This document shows positions 1 to 9,375 of a stretch of DNA of 64,000 nucleotides, in pieces. The notes under the pieces are model-generated. The model did no database searches, was not told the DNA's origin, and saw only the letters and a program-made list of their open reading frames with translations. This stretch comes from Aeropyrum camini SY1 = JCM 12091. GTDB taxonomy: Archaea; Thermoproteota; Thermoprotei_A; Sulfolobales; Acidilobaceae. How positions within the stretch are numbered: the first letter of the stretch is position 1; each line of letters opens with the position of its first letter. Where the stretch lies: NCBI RefSeq assembly GCF_000591035.1, contig NC_022521.1, positions 1 to 64,000 of the forward strand, written 5' to 3'. The position numbers were made by a program, and so were the translations under genes.

Positions 1-1542
1 ATGTTCCAGGGGCATATAGGATTGGGCCTCCTGCGGATACTCGGTGTCCTGCTGCTGGTTCTGTTAATAGTTGTTTCAGGGGTTATACTCGCCAGCGTTA
101 CCGGCCTTTTCGGCACCAGAGAGGAGTCTCGGGGTGTAGAGGAGGCCCAAACACCTTTCGGGGAGGATGTGGCTGGTGGTTCTACCGGTGGTACTGCGGC
201 TATAGAAACCCATGTTAGTTCGCTCTCTCTGGCATCCCGGCCCCTCAGCTTTGCTTTTGACGGCGGCAAGTTCATATACATAGCAGCTAGTGACGGGGTT
301 GGTAGAGGTGAGGATGCGGTTCAAAGGGTCTCACTGCATATTGTAGATCTCGGCAGCATGGAGGAGGAGTTTAGCGTCGTCCTAGAGGAGTATAGCTTGA
401 GCCCCCCCGAGGCTAGGCCGTGTGTTGTGGAGGGTGGAGGGGGCTCTGGTCTACCCGAGTATAGGGTCCTGGGGTTTGACGGTAGGTTTGCATATTATGC
501 TAGGAAGTGCCCCGACGTGCCTTACCTGTACGTGGTTGATGTTGTGGAGTCTAGGGTGGTCGCCACAGGCATAGACACCTCCTGGCTCGCCGCTGTTGAG
601 GATGGGGTTGCCTACATGTATCGGGACAACGCAGTAACGGCGGTGGACGTTTTGGAGGGCCGCGTCCTCTGGAGCTATAGTATCACCCCGAGCTACGTGT
701 TCCCCCAACCACCTGGGCCTGGGAGGGTGTTCAGCGGGGTGTTGAAGGGGGCCTGGGTTGACGGAGGGAAGCTCATTCTACTCCTCCAGGACTCGGACCA
801 GGCTACGGGCGAGCTGGTGTGGGTCTATGGCCTCATAGTAGCCTCGGAGGAGGGGGTTGGCGAGTCCTACCTCGAGGCCTTTAGGGTGAAGACAGACTTA
901 ACTCGCTACGATATCAGAGTAGGGTTTGACGGTGAAAGGGTTTATGTGTTCACAGGCCTCCTCTGGGGCTATCAGGGCGAGTACCATGGAGTGGTTGCCC
1001 TCGACTATCTAGGGCTGGACGGGAGAAAGGGGAGGCTTCTCTCGCGGGAGGTGGCTGTTCCGCCTAACGAGAACTACTTCCCTCTCTACCTGTTCGTGGG
1101 TGATGGAGGAATAGGCGTCGGCTACGTTGTGGAGAGGAGGATAGTGGAGGTCACAATGGGAGGTGCGGCTACCAGGCTAGAGTCGCCTATACTCGTATTC
1201 GAGGCTCTCACACCAGAAGGGGAGATATTGTGGTCTAGGGAGATCGCCACGGCGGTTGAGGGAGGAAAGCTCCTGGGGTTCAAGAGCGGTAGCCTCTACT
1301 TCACCGATGGAAGATACATCTACAAAACAAGCCCTAGTGGGACTGCTGAGATGCTAGCGGATCTCGGGCCCCAGGGCCTCCCTGCTGAGGCGGTGCTAGG
1401 AGCCATAATCGCGGCCCCAATCCTCTTCCCCTTCCTACCCTTCATAACTCCCGATACCACGACAGTTATGGTTATGGTTGACACAACACTGTACATCTAC
1501 AACGGGCCCGAGGCCCAACTAATCTCAGTGGCTCTAGGCTAG
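1..1542 (+). CDS. Secreted or membrane-anchored propeller-like protein
   Basis: The 513-residue product starts with a hydrophobic segment (about residues 8-34) that would act as a signal anchor, followed by a Gly/Thr/Glu-rich linker. The rest is rich in beta-strand text with repeated patterns of the type 'DGxxVYxxxG' and 'vvALD', which resemble PQQ/WD-type propeller blades. A second hydrophobic stretch (about 460-490, rich in Pro and Phe) lies near the C-terminus. I see no catalytic motif and do not recognise a named family. The ATG is the first base of the window, so an upstream start cannot be excluded. The likely role is an extracytoplasmic binding or sensing protein. Confidence 0.7.
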   Translation: MFQGHIGLGLLRILGVLLLVLLIVVSGVILASVTGLFGTREESRGVEEAQTPFGEDVAGGSTGGTAAIETHVSSLSLASRPLSFAFDGGKFIYIAASDGVGRGEDAVQRVSLHIVDLGSMEEEFSVVLEEYSLSPPEARPCVVEGGGGSGLPEYRVLGFDGRFAYYARKCPDVPYLYVVDVVESRVVATGIDTSWLAAVEDGVAYMYRDNAVTAVDVLEGRVLWSYSITPSYVFPQPPGPGRVFSGVLKGAWVDGGKLILLLQDSDQATGELVWVYGLIVASEEGVGESYLEAFRVKTDLTRYDIRVGFDGERVYVFTGLLWGYQGEYHGVVALDYLGLDGRKGRLLSREVAVPPNENYFPLYLFVGDGGIGVGYVVERRIVEVTMGGAATRLESPILVFEALTPEGEILWSREIATAVEGGKLLGFKSGSLYFTDGRYIYKTSPSGTAEMLADLGPQGLPAEAVLGAIIAAPILFPFLPFITPDTTTVMVMVDTTLYIYNGPEAQLISVALG

Positions 1543-1602
1543 GATTGAGTGGCCTATAGTGTCCAGCGCTCTACAACTTGCCTTCCTTTAGGGGTCTCCA
1601 GT

Positions 1603-1617
1603 TCACCCCCGGGGTGG
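1603..1617. repeat. Short GC hairpin between convergent genes
   Basis: CACCC and GGGTG arms around a short loop sit in the 200-base gap between two convergent genes. A run of five T on the minus strand lies about 10 bases beyond, so this could contribute to termination of the minus-strand gene. The rest of the gap (1543-1745) shows no gene. Confidence 0.25.
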
Positions 1618-1745
1618 GGGCTGTTAAAAATGAGGTTAAGAGGTGTCTCGCCTCTCTCGGGGTAGCTGGCCCATGTCTGGCCTTGGTGTAGGCGGGTTTT
1701 CAGCGCCTCCGCTAGGATGTTTCAACGCTTGCTGAGGGCTTCCTG

Positions 1746-2324
1746 CTACGTGGTGAGGTTTGTTAGGGTTTCCTCGTCGACGAAGTATATGTGAATGTCG
1801 AAGTGGGGCTGGTCAAAGCCTTCATGCCCGTGGGGTAGGTACTCGATGTTCATATGGTTCACTGCCGGCGTTATGCCTAGATCGGGTATGGTCACGGGGA
1901 GCCCCTCAAGCTCTAGTATGCTCTCTGGCCCGTTTGGAGTCATAACAGTCGCCTCTTCAAGCATGTCCAGGGTGAACATGTACTCCATCCCTATCAGCGA
2001 TCCGTCATTACCTAACAAGAGTATAGGGCCTAATGGCATGTTGCCATAGTTTACCACGTGCTGTCCCATCATAGGAATCACAGGACCCTCCCTAACCCAG
2101 TCTTTAGGCAGGCTCACGCTTCTCGGGTATGAGAACTGGCTTAGCGACGACTCGAGCTGCTCAACCCGCTCATTTGCCTTCGAAAGCCTCTCCTCAGCTT
2201 GGACTAGCTCGCCCCCTATGGTTGAGGATGCATAGAGATATCCAGATACGCCCCCAGCAAACAGCGCGACGGCAGCTATGGCCGCCAAAACCACTGGGGA
2301 TAAATTAAAACTATTCAAATACAT
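1746..2324 (-). CDS. Membrane-anchored protein with C-terminal His-rich DUF5602/TTHB210-like domain
   Basis: The 192-residue product has an N-terminal transmembrane anchor (about 10-33), a coiled-coil-like stretch (about 38-63, alternating Glu, Leu and Lys) and a C-terminal domain of about 115 residues. The end carries HMNIEYLPHGHEG followed by PHFDIHIYF, a cluster of at least five His that looks like a metal or catalytic site. This pattern resembles the poorly characterised DUF5602 (TTHB210-like) secreted proteins; I match it from memory of the motif only. It is predicted to face outside. ATG start at 2324 with GAGGT immediately upstream. Confidence 0.75.
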   Translation of the reverse strand: MYLNSFNLSPVVLAAIAAVALFAGGVSGYLYASSTIGGELVQAEERLSKANERVEQLESSLSQFSYPRSVSLPKDWVREGPVIPMMGQHVVNYGNMPLGPILLLGNDGSLIGMEYMFTLDMLEEATVMTPNGPESILELEGLPVTIPDLGITPAVNHMNIEYLPHGHEGFDQPHFDIHIYFVDEETLTNLTT

Positions 2325-2489
2325 AACCTCTTATCAGGATCATTAACAAAGTGGTATCGAAGACCCTTAACAACAAGTACATACTTGTGTCTGCTATGGG
2401 TCAGTAAGGAAATGTTAGTACTCTCACCTAGCTATGTTATAATTTCTTAGATGGTTCTCTTCGTGTAAATAAGGATGCGATGATGTAGT

Positions 2490-2723
2490 CTACTCTATTT
2501 TCAAAAGCTTAGCCTTATAGCTAGAATTCCCACTGAAAATGCTATTATTTAATATATCTTCAATTTTTGCATTGTTCTCATCATAAACTACGGCTGCGAT
2601 TCCCGTTGGATAGGTGATATCTACTTCTATGACGCCGTCTACCTCTTTGAGAAATCTCTCGATGGTGTACGCACATCCCTCACAGTACATGCCCTCAATT
2701 TTTAGGATAGCGCGTTTCACCAT
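2490..2723 (-). CDS. Heavy-metal-associated (HMA) domain protein
   Basis: A 77-residue single-domain protein beginning MVKRAILKIEG with the metal-binding loop GMYCEGCA (CxxC) near residues 11-18, as in copper chaperones of the CopZ/Atx1 type and mercuric MerP. The open frame runs 27 codons further upstream, but the ATG at 2723 fits the family length and lies about 36-40 bases from a shared AT-rich promoter element. It is divergent from the CcdA-like gene at 2807, suggesting a joint role in handling metal ions or thiols. Base composition is clearly more AT-rich than the surrounding genes. Confidence 0.85.
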   Translation of the reverse strand: MVKRAILKIEGMYCEGCAYTIERFLKEVDGVIEVDITYPTGIAAVVYDENNAKIEDILNNSIFSGNSSYKAKLLKIE

Positions 2724-2757
2724 ATTTAATAACCCATATTTGGTGGGAATGTTCTGT

Positions 2758-2772
2758 CTTAAAAAAATTTTA
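2758..2772. promoter_or_regulatory. Shared AT-rich promoter element of divergent HMA and CcdA-like genes
   Basis: A run of A followed by a run of T forms a TATA-like element usable in both directions. It is about 36 bases from the ATG at 2723 on the minus strand and about 40 bases from the GTG at 2807 on the plus strand, fitting leaderless or nearly leaderless archaeal transcripts. Confidence 0.45.
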
Positions 2773-2806
2773 GTTGCAAACACGTTAATATTATTGGGAA
2801 ACAAAG

Positions 2807-3580
2807 GTGAACGCCAGGCAAGCTATTCTATCGCTGGTTATTATAGTATCAATAACTATCTTTGTAGGTAGAGTCTTCTGGGCCTCATACAGCTCACCAG
2901 CAAGCTTAGCAGAACTCACCGCCTTTACAGCCGTATTCTCTGGGATAGCCGCCTTTTATAACCCATGTGCCTTACCCTTTCTCCCCCTAGTTATTGCTAG
3001 GGCGGCGAGAGAAGACTCCTTAGTGGGGGCATTAAAGGGTCCTATGGGTTTGATATTGTTCAATGCATTGGTTCTCCTTCCAGCACTTGCATTTAGCAGC
3101 GTTCTCCAACAAGTACTTGACCCTTGGTCTTATCCTATGAGGCTCTTCAAAATTTTACTAGGAGTCTTAGTCATGGTTGTAGCAGTTGATTCATTAAGGG
3201 GAAGAATGATCGCATCTAAAATTTCTAGAATCCTTTCAAGGCGAGTGGCTAAAATAAGCGGAGTAAAGCCATCATTATTTGCCTACGGATTCCTTTACAA
3301 TATAGTGGGAGGAGGCTGCGCTATACCAATTATAATAGGGTTACTCGCATCATCACTGCCATTAGGCCCTATAAATACTGCTTTCATAATTACGATTTTC
3401 ACAATCACTATGGCCGTGTTACTAGCAGTCCATGTATTAGTGCCTAACAGAATAACGGTATCCGTGGGCACGAGGTACTGGCCTAAAATCGTAATGGCGA
3501 CATATACACTCCAGGCCCTAGCAGGTCTAGCTATACTCCTTTCGGGAGTTTATCCTGCACTATTCATGACCTTTATCTAA
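2807..3580 (+). CDS. CcdA/DsbD-like membrane thiol-disulfide protein
   Basis: The 257-residue product has about six membrane segments. The family motif FYNPCALPFLP sits at about residues 50-60 and a second Cys in GGGCAIP at about 167-173, giving the Cys pair that DsbD/CcdA proteins use to pass electrons across the membrane. The start is GTG with no strong ribosome site, consistent with a leaderless transcript. It is divergent from an HMA protein 83 bases away, unlike the second ccdA-type gene at 15951 which sits with TlpA and thioredoxin. It may serve metal-linked thiol reduction; the substrate is unknown. AT-rich relative to the rest of the window. Confidence 0.8.
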   Translation: MNARQAILSLVIIVSITIFVGRVFWASYSSPASLAELTAFTAVFSGIAAFYNPCALPFLPLVIARAAREDSLVGALKGPMGLILFNALVLLPALAFSSVLQQVLDPWSYPMRLFKILLGVLVMVVAVDSLRGRMIASKISRILSRRVAKISGVKPSLFAYGFLYNIVGGGCAIPIIIGLLASSLPLGPINTAFIITIFTITMAVLLAVHVLVPNRITVSVGTRYWPKIVMATYTLQALAGLAILLSGVYPALFMTFI

Positions 3581-3936
3581 AGCCTAGAGTTAATACACCC
3601 AACTATAGCATACGAATTATAAAACTATAAAATGGAAGTTCAGTAATACAGAATCTCCATTGGGAACTTGCCAGAGACAAGATCCTATTATTATATTGTT
3701 GAGATTAGAGTCTGTACAGTCTGAGATTTATTAGACGGTTACTGCTATAGTGCATGATTTATTTCGCAAAATAAAATGGTATGTGAGTGACTTTAAAGAT
3801 CACAAATCACGCTGTAAAGAACTCAAGGCCTGCTCTAATAAATAAGTATTACAAATGTAGAAGATGAGGTTTCCATCGAAATGTGGTAATGTTTTAGTTG
3901 AACTCCTAAATGCTTGATCTGATTGTTTTTGATCGA
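3581..3936. other. AT-rich gap without a recognisable gene
   Basis: About 356 bases between convergent genes, AT-rich in the same way as the HMA/CcdA-like pair before it. I see no convincing reading frame or RNA gene. Near 3913-3942 there are TGATC/GATCA-type short inverted repeats next to the end of the permease gene. Confidence 0.4.
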
Positions 3937-5553
3937 TCAGCTCTTCTCCATCTCAATTTTTATCTTGTGTTTGAAGTTCTCTAGCCTGTCACGAGTCACT
4001 GCGTGTATGTGTAGGGGGTGGGAGGGAGGTAGGTTTAGTTCCTGCACCAGCTTCTCCTCTAACTGCTTAACCTCCTGAGGTGAGAGGGGCTCGGGTGTTG
4101 ATACGACTAAATCGATGTCCCCAGACCTCTCGTACTCCCCCCTCGCTAGGCTACCTGTCACGTAAACCTCTGCATCAGCTATCTCACGTTTGATGACCTC
4201 TGCTGCCCTAGCCACAAGGCTCCTCCACTCACCGATCAGGACCTCCCTGGCCTTTAGAGAGGGGTCTATTATCCGCGGCAGCCTCCTGTCTCTGAGCCCT
4301 CTGTATAGGGCTTCCACAGCCATACTTCCGACCAGGAGAACCGCTAGCACGGCGAGCTCCCTAGAGTTTATTGAGGCCATCTGGTAGACCAGGACGGCGA
4401 GTGCTGTGAGGCTTAGAGTGAAGCCAGCCAGCGTTATCAAGGGGTTTGCGCCCGTCTGCCTGCGAAGCCTGTATGCGGCCAGATTTACCGCTGTAAATAT
4501 GATTAGGAACCCGCCGCTCCCGGCAGTGCTAATCTGCTCCAGGCTCGCATAAAGGGCAAGTATGAGGCTTAGAGCGCCTATGACGAGCAGGCCCTCGTAA
4601 GCCCCCCTCCAGATACGCTTTCCCAAGAGTTGTGGTGCCTCTCCATACTTTGCTATAATGTAGCTGACACGGGCTGAGCCGTACAAGGTTGCGTTTATCG
4701 CACTGCTGGTCGAGGCCAGGGCTGCGGCTACTACGAGGGCGAAGCCTATCTTCCCCAGCACTGGCTCCACTAGCACGGCTAGAGCGTAGTCCCTAGCCTT
4801 TTGAACGGTCTCCGGGCTTAGAGTGCCTGCGGATACAAGAGCTATCAAAACGTAAATGGTGATTACTGTGATGACGCTGGCGTATAGTCCTTTCCTTAGT
4901 GTAGTGGTGTCTCTTACGTCCTTTGCCGTGTTGGCCACCAGCTCGAAGCCTTCATAAGCCAGAAATATTATCATCCCACCCGCTATAACCCTTACGATTG
5001 AGGGCCACTCTCTCGTGTCCAGCCTATTCCAGTCTACAAGCGGGATACTAACTACCGCCACCAGCAGGAGGACTAGGAGTTTGAAGACGACGAGCCCAAG
5101 CTCGACTCTCCCGCTCAATATAGCCCCTAGCATGTTAACAAGTGTGAGCCCAGAGATGACAAGGAGTACCAGGGCTATGTAGGCTCCTCTCTGGCAGCAG
5201 GGAATCATGCTAGCGCCGTAGCTGCCGAAGGCGTGGGCGTATAGAGATATCATGACAATGTAGGATGCAAGTAGCATGAGGTTTAACCCGCCGGTGAAAA
5301 CACTGTCACCATAGGCTCTAACAACAAACTCTATTGTGCCTCCCTCGCTAGGATACCTGGAACTCAGCTTAGCGTACGAGTAAGACGTTATAATAGCTAT
5401 GGAGCCTGCGAATAAGAACGCCAGCGGGGCGGCGGCGCCAGCCAGCTCAAGGCTTAAGCCTAGAGTAGCGAATATGCCACCCCCAATCATACCTCCAACT
5501 CCAATGCTAAACACCTCCCAGAAACCGAGCTTCTCCCCCCCTTTTCCTGCCAA
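3937..5553 (-). CDS. APC-family amino-acid permease fused to a C-terminal nucleotidyltransferase domain
   Basis: The 538-residue product opens with the APC transporter signature (GVGGMIGGGIFATLG, about residues 17-31) and carries about 12 membrane segments to about residue 415, including LAYEGFELVANTAKD typical of APC permeases. After a helical linker, residues about 440-538 form a soluble MNT-type nucleotidyltransferase domain with the motif GSLARGEYERSGDIDLVV at 467-484, which keeps the GS and the two metal-binding Asp (DxD). The frame is continuous through the junction, so the fusion is real in this sequence. The start is TTG with GGTGACC upstream. Transport substrate and target of the transferase are unknown; self-regulation by nucleotidylation is inference only. 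Confidence 0.88.
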   Translation of the reverse strand: MAGKGGEKLGFWEVFSIGVGGMIGGGIFATLGLSLELAGAAAPLAFLFAGSIAIITSYSYAKLSSRYPSEGGTIEFVVRAYGDSVFTGGLNLMLLASYIVMISLYAHAFGSYGASMIPCCQRGAYIALVLLVISGLTLVNMLGAILSGRVELGLVVFKLLVLLLVAVVSIPLVDWNRLDTREWPSIVRVIAGGMIIFLAYEGFELVANTAKDVRDTTTLRKGLYASVITVITIYVLIALVSAGTLSPETVQKARDYALAVLVEPVLGKIGFALVVAAALASTSSAINATLYGSARVSYIIAKYGEAPQLLGKRIWRGAYEGLLVIGALSLILALYASLEQISTAGSGGFLIIFTAVNLAAYRLRRQTGANPLITLAGFTLSLTALAVLVYQMASINSRELAVLAVLLVGSMAVEALYRGLRDRRLPRIIDPSLKAREVLIGEWRSLVARAAEVIKREIADAEVYVTGSLARGEYERSGDIDLVVSTPEPLSPQEVKQLEEKLVQELNLPPSHPLHIHAVTRDRLENFKHKIKIEMEKS

Positions 5554-5714
5554 CCGCTGGTCACCCGTTTCTCGGCGAACCCTTCAAGAGCACAGTTTAT
5601 ACCCCTCTGACTAGAGCCGGGTCATTATACATCGTTGAGGAGAATGTTTATTTTGAGTGTGAGAGGCAATTTGACGCTGGGTCTAGAGGCCAGCGAACCC
5701 TTGCCTTTAGAAAC

Positions 5715-5722
5715 TAATATTT
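5715..5722 (+). promoter_or_regulatory. TATA-like box of the aldolase-kinase operon
   Basis: TAATATTT lies about 28-35 bases before the ATG at 5750, the spacing expected if transcription starts at or just before the start codon (leaderless). Confidence 0.45.
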
Positions 5723-5749
5723 GACATTATGTCTTGATAATATATCTTG

Positions 5750-6604
5750 ATGTCAGCCGAGGGGTTTACGAGATTGATCTCCTCTCAGTATGCTGGCAAG
5801 CGTGTGAGACTCTCCAGAATACTTCCAGACGGTAAATCTGTCATCTTCGCCTTCGACCATGGAGTTGAACACGGGCCTGGCGAGATCTCGGAGGGGAGGC
5901 TGGATCCTAGGGTTTTGATTAGAGAGGTTGTCGAAGCGGGTGTCGACGCTATAATGACCACCCCTGGTATAGCCCGTATGACCTGGGATATCTGGGCTAA
6001 CAGAGTTGCAATGATTATTAAGGTGAGCGGGAAGACTAGCCTGAGGCCCGCTGAAGACCAACTCCTCCAGAGCATCATATCGAGCGTGGTTGAGGCCGTC
6101 GCGCTGGGCGGAGACGGGGTTGCGGCGACTGTCTACTGGGGGAGCCAGTATGAGGATAAGATGCTGGAGAGATGGACGCAGATACGCCTGAAAGCAGAAG
6201 AGCTCGGTGTCCCTGCCCTCCAGCTAGCATACCCCAGAGGACCTCACATCAAGAACAGGTACGCAGTCGATATAGTAGCTTATGGAGCCCGGGCGGCAAT
6301 GGAGACCGGAGCCGACCTTATAAAGACCTACTACACCGGCTCGACGGAAACCTTCAGGCAGGTGGTCAAAGCGGCTGGCGGGGTTCCCGTCCTTATGAGC
6401 GGCGGGGCCCGAACAGCTTCTCCCCAGGAATTCCTGCGTAAGGTTCACTCCGTGATGGAGGCTGGGGGTAGTGGGGTAGTTGTTGGGAGGAATGTTTTCC
6501 AGGCTGGTGATATCAGAGGGATGGTTAGGGCAATTAGGGCGGTAGTGCATGAGGGGGCCGATCCTGAGGAAGCAGCGAAGCTTTTAGACGGGAGCGGGGC
6601 TTAG
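5750..6604 (+). CDS. Class I fructose-1,6-bisphosphate aldolase, archaeal DhnA type
   Basis: The 284-residue product matches the DhnA/archaeal class I aldolase family: [12 protein letters not shown] near the N-terminus, the Schiff-base lysine in [11 protein letters not shown] (about residue 187), and the phosphate-binding loops VLMSGGAR and [10 protein letters not shown]. The reaction would be cleavage or formation of fructose 1,6-bisphosphate. A related enzyme of aromatic precursor synthesis (ADH synthase) has the same fold, but the neighbouring phosphofructokinase gene 6 bases downstream supports the glycolytic assignment. The ATG at 5750 is preferred over the TTG just before it; the transcript is probably leaderless. 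Confidence 0.85.
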   Translation: MSAEGFTRLISSQYAGKRVRLSRILPDGKSVIFAFDHGVEHGPGEISEGRLDPRVLIREVVEAGVDAIMTTPGIARMTWDIWANRVAMIIKVSGKTSLRPAEDQLLQSIISSVVEAVALGGDGVAATVYWGSQYEDKMLERWTQIRLKAEELGVPALQLAYPRGPHIKNRYAVDIVAYGARAAMETGADLIKTYYTGSTETFRQVVKAAGGVPVLMSGGARTASPQEFLRKVHSVMEAGGSGVVVGRNVFQAGDIRGMVRAIRAVVHEGADPEEAAKLLDGSGA

Positions 6605-6610
6605 ATAATA

Positions 6611-7543
6611 ATGCCGGAGGACCAGCTGCAGGCCGTCTCCGTAGGCCACGTCCTAGTCGATCTTAGGGTGCAGGTAGACAGGCTCCCAGGCGTGGATGAG
6701 GAGGCGGTGATAAGGGATGAAACGAGGGGTGTGGGGGGTTCTGCGGCTAACGTGGCCGTAGTTTTGAGGAGGCTGGGGATCCAATCAGGCGTCATCGGCA
6801 AGATAGGCCTGGACGACTTCGGGAGGATAGCGGTGGACAATCTTATGAGGGAGGGGGTGGTGATCTCCGGCCTTAGAGTATCTCTCCAAGATAGGACGGG
6901 GTTTTCTATAGTTGTGCGCGATAGGGAAGGGTCGATAACTATCTACAGCTATAAAGGGGCTGCCGAGACCCTCGAGCCGGCGGAGCTTGACGAAAATATA
7001 ATAGGTAAATCTAGGCATGTGCACGTTGCCAGCCTGAGGCCGGACACAACTCTCAGAACACTCGAGATCGCCAAGAAGCACTCCACAACCGTCTCGTGGG
7101 ATCCGGGAAGGGTCCTATCTAGAATGGGGGCCGAGAGGCTCGCCACCATAATATCTAGCGTTGACATAGTCTTTGTTAATAGGGAGGAGGCGAGGAATCT
7201 CACGGGGTCTCACGACTACAGGCAGGCTGCGAGGCAGCTCATAAAACTCGGCCCAAAAATCGTGGTCGTGAAGCTTGGAGCCAGCGGATCATACATCTTG
7301 TCTCAGGATGGCGAGGCGTATATACCAGCGTTAAAGCCCGAGAAGGTGGTGGACACCACAGGGGCTGGCGACTCTTACGCCGCTGGGTTTATAGCAGGCC
7401 TCCTTAGGGGCTACACTATAGAGAAGGCCTCCCTATACGCCACTATCGTAGCTTCGATCAAAGTATCTAGGCTCGGGTCAAACGCTGCGCCCACGCATGA
7501 GGAGGTGGTTGAAAGGGCGAGGGAAATCGGTCTTGAGTTGTAG
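6611..7543 (+). CDS. pfkB: PfkB-family sugar kinase, probable ATP-dependent 6-phosphofructokinase
   Basis: The 310-residue ribokinase-fold protein has the N-terminal GGSAANVAVVLRRLG signature (about 37-51) and the C-terminal DTTGAGDSYAAGF motif (about 249-261), whose Asp is the catalytic base. It follows the aldolase by 6 bases on the same strand, so the two would give consecutive glycolytic steps (fructose 6-phosphate to bisphosphate to triose phosphates). A non-allosteric PfkB-type phosphofructokinase is known from Aeropyrum pernix, and gene order here agrees with that. Family members also phosphorylate nucleosides or other sugars, so the exact substrate rests on context. Confidence 0.85.
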   Translation: MPEDQLQAVSVGHVLVDLRVQVDRLPGVDEEAVIRDETRGVGGSAANVAVVLRRLGIQSGVIGKIGLDDFGRIAVDNLMREGVVISGLRVSLQDRTGFSIVVRDREGSITIYSYKGAAETLEPAELDENIIGKSRHVHVASLRPDTTLRTLEIAKKHSTTVSWDPGRVLSRMGAERLATIISSVDIVFVNREEARNLTGSHDYRQAARQLIKLGPKIVVVKLGASGSYILSQDGEAYIPALKPEKVVDTTGAGDSYAAGFIAGLLRGYTIEKASLYATIVASIKVSRLGSNAAPTHEEVVERAREIGLEL

Positions 7544-7640
7544 GCCGACTACTGTGGATAGAAATTGTTTAGAATGCAGTTTCGCGTTGTTGTTAGCTAG
7601 CGGAGAGCAAGCCTGCACCTATCCTCGGCTATACTAGAAC

Positions 7641-7672
7641 TTTTTAATATCAGGCATTCTCCAATAGAGAAT
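7641..7672 (+). promoter_or_regulatory. ilvD promoter with a small inverted repeat at the start site
   Basis: TTTTTAATA (7641-7649) is a TATA-like box. Just downstream, ATTCTC (7656-7661) and GAGAAT (7667-7672) form a perfect 6-base inverted repeat with a 5-base spacer, overlapping the predicted transcription start before the ATG at 7685. An operator is possible but unproven. Confidence 0.4.
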
Positions 7673-7684
7673 TATAGTGTCCTT

Positions 7685-9358
7685 ATGGTGGGTGTTATGA
7701 GGAGGCCCAGGAGTAGGCTCTGGTATGAAGGTTTGGAGAACACACCACACAGGGTCTACCTGAGGGCTATAGGTTTTACGGGCGACGACTTCCAGAAGCC
7801 CCTTATTGCCGTGGTGGCAGCGTGGAGCGAGGCCGGGCCGTGCAACTTTAACGTGTTGCCGGGCAGCCTTCGAGTGAAGGAGGGTGTTAGATCCGCTGGC
7901 GGAGTCCCACTCACTGTCCCCACTATCGTTGTGAACGACGGAATTAACATGGGAACCCCGGGGATGCGCTACAGCCTCATAAGTAGGGAGCTCATTGCAG
8001 ACACTATAGAAGCCCAGGTTGCTAGCCACGGCTTCGACGGCTGGGTCGGCATCGGGGGCTGTGACAAGACCCAGCCGGGCATAATGATGGCTATGGCTAG
8101 GCTAGACCTGGCCAGCGTCTACATTTACGGTGGCACAGCGGAGCACGGGGAGGTTGATGGAGAGGCTGTCACTGTTCAGACCGCCTTCGAGGCAGTCGGC
8201 GCCTACCTCAGGGGGCTTATAAGCGAGAGGGAGCTAGCCCGGATTGAGAATGCTGCTATGCCCACTCCCGGCACGTGCCAGGGCCTCTTCACCGCCAATA
8301 CTATGGCCATATTAGCCGAGGCCCTAGGCCTCTCACCCCTCGGCTCCGCCAGCCCACCGGCGACAAGCTCTGAGAGGGCTAGGGAGCTGGCTAGGGCTGG
8401 CGCTCTTGTGGTGGGGCTTGTTGACTCCGGCCTCACCCCAAGAAAGATACTATCCTACGAGGCGTTCCATAACGCTATAGTGACGTTGATGGCCATATCC
8501 GGCTCCACAAACGCCGTTCTCCACCTCCTGGCTCTGGCCAGAGAGGCTGGCGTCAAGCTGACTCTCGACGATTTCGACGAGGCCAGCAGGAAGGTGCCCG
8601 TGATAGCGGCTTTAGCCCCAGCCGGAAAGTACACTATGGTGGATCTGCACAATGTGGGAGGCGCCCCCATTATCCTTAGGAAGCTTCTAGACCGGGGTTT
8701 GCTGTACGGTGAGGCTCTAACGGTTGAGGGAGTGGAGATAGGGAAACTGCTTAGCAGGTGGGAGCCTAGGACTGACTATAAGATACTCTATGATTTCTAT
8801 AAACCCTACAAGCCCTACGCTGGCATCAGGATACTCCGCGGCTCCCTGGCGCCGCGGGGTGCGGTGATGAAGATAGGGGCGAGCGGCATCTTGACGTTCA
8901 GGGGGTCCGCAAAAGTGTTCAACAGCGAGGAGGAAGCTTTCAAGGCGATAGAGAAGGGCAGCGTCGAGGAGGGGGATGTTGTTGTAGTCCGCTACGTAGG
9001 ACCAAAAGGCGCGCCCGGCATGCCTGAGATGCTCAAAATAACCGCGGCCATAGTGGGGGCAGGGCTGGGAGAGAAGGTCGCTCTCATAACAGACGGGAGG
9101 TTCAGCGGCGCTACAAGGGGGATTATGGTGGGCCATGTAGCGCCGGAGGCTGCCGTTGGAGGACCTATAGCTCTAGTCGAAGACGGTGACGAAATAGTCA
9201 TAGACGGTGAAAAGGGGAGGCTCGACGCGCTACTAGACGAGGATGAGCTGGCCGGGAGAAGGGATAAATGGTCGCCTCCACCCCTCCCCCCGAAGGGTCT
9301 CCTTCGAAAGTATGCAAAGCTTGTAACACAAGCTGACGAGGGAGCTGTTACCCAGTGA
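7685..9358 (+). CDS. ilvD: Dihydroxy-acid dehydratase
   Basis: The 557-residue product is full length for IlvD/Edd family dehydratases. The three iron-sulfur Cys are visible at GPCNF (C53), GGCDKTQPG (C126) and [13 protein letters not shown] (C198), and the C-terminal metal/substrate region contains [13 protein letters not shown] and VGHVAPEA. It makes 2-oxo acids in valine and isoleucine synthesis. Related sugar-acid dehydratases share these motifs, and there is no neighbouring ilv gene to confirm the pathway. ATG at 7685 is used here; the ATG four codons later is an alternative. It converges on the next gene. Confidence 0.88.
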   Translation: MVGVMRRPRSRLWYEGLENTPHRVYLRAIGFTGDDFQKPLIAVVAAWSEAGPCNFNVLPGSLRVKEGVRSAGGVPLTVPTIVVNDGINMGTPGMRYSLISRELIADTIEAQVASHGFDGWVGIGGCDKTQPGIMMAMARLDLASVYIYGGTAEHGEVDGEAVTVQTAFEAVGAYLRGLISERELARIENAAMPTPGTCQGLFTANTMAILAEALGLSPLGSASPPATSSERARELARAGALVVGLVDSGLTPRKILSYEAFHNAIVTLMAISGSTNAVLHLLALAREAGVKLTLDDFDEASRKVPVIAALAPAGKYTMVDLHNVGGAPIILRKLLDRGLLYGEALTVEGVEIGKLLSRWEPRTDYKILYDFYKPYKPYAGIRILRGSLAPRGAVMKIGASGILTFRGSAKVFNSEEEAFKAIEKGSVEEGDVVVVRYVGPKGAPGMPEMLKITAAIVGAGLGEKVALITDGRFSGATRGIMVGHVAPEAAVGGPIALVEDGDEIVIDGEKGRLDALLDEDELAGRRDKWSPPPLPPKGLLRKYAKLVTQADEGAVTQ

Positions 9359-9375
9359 CACCTCGCTATCAGAGG

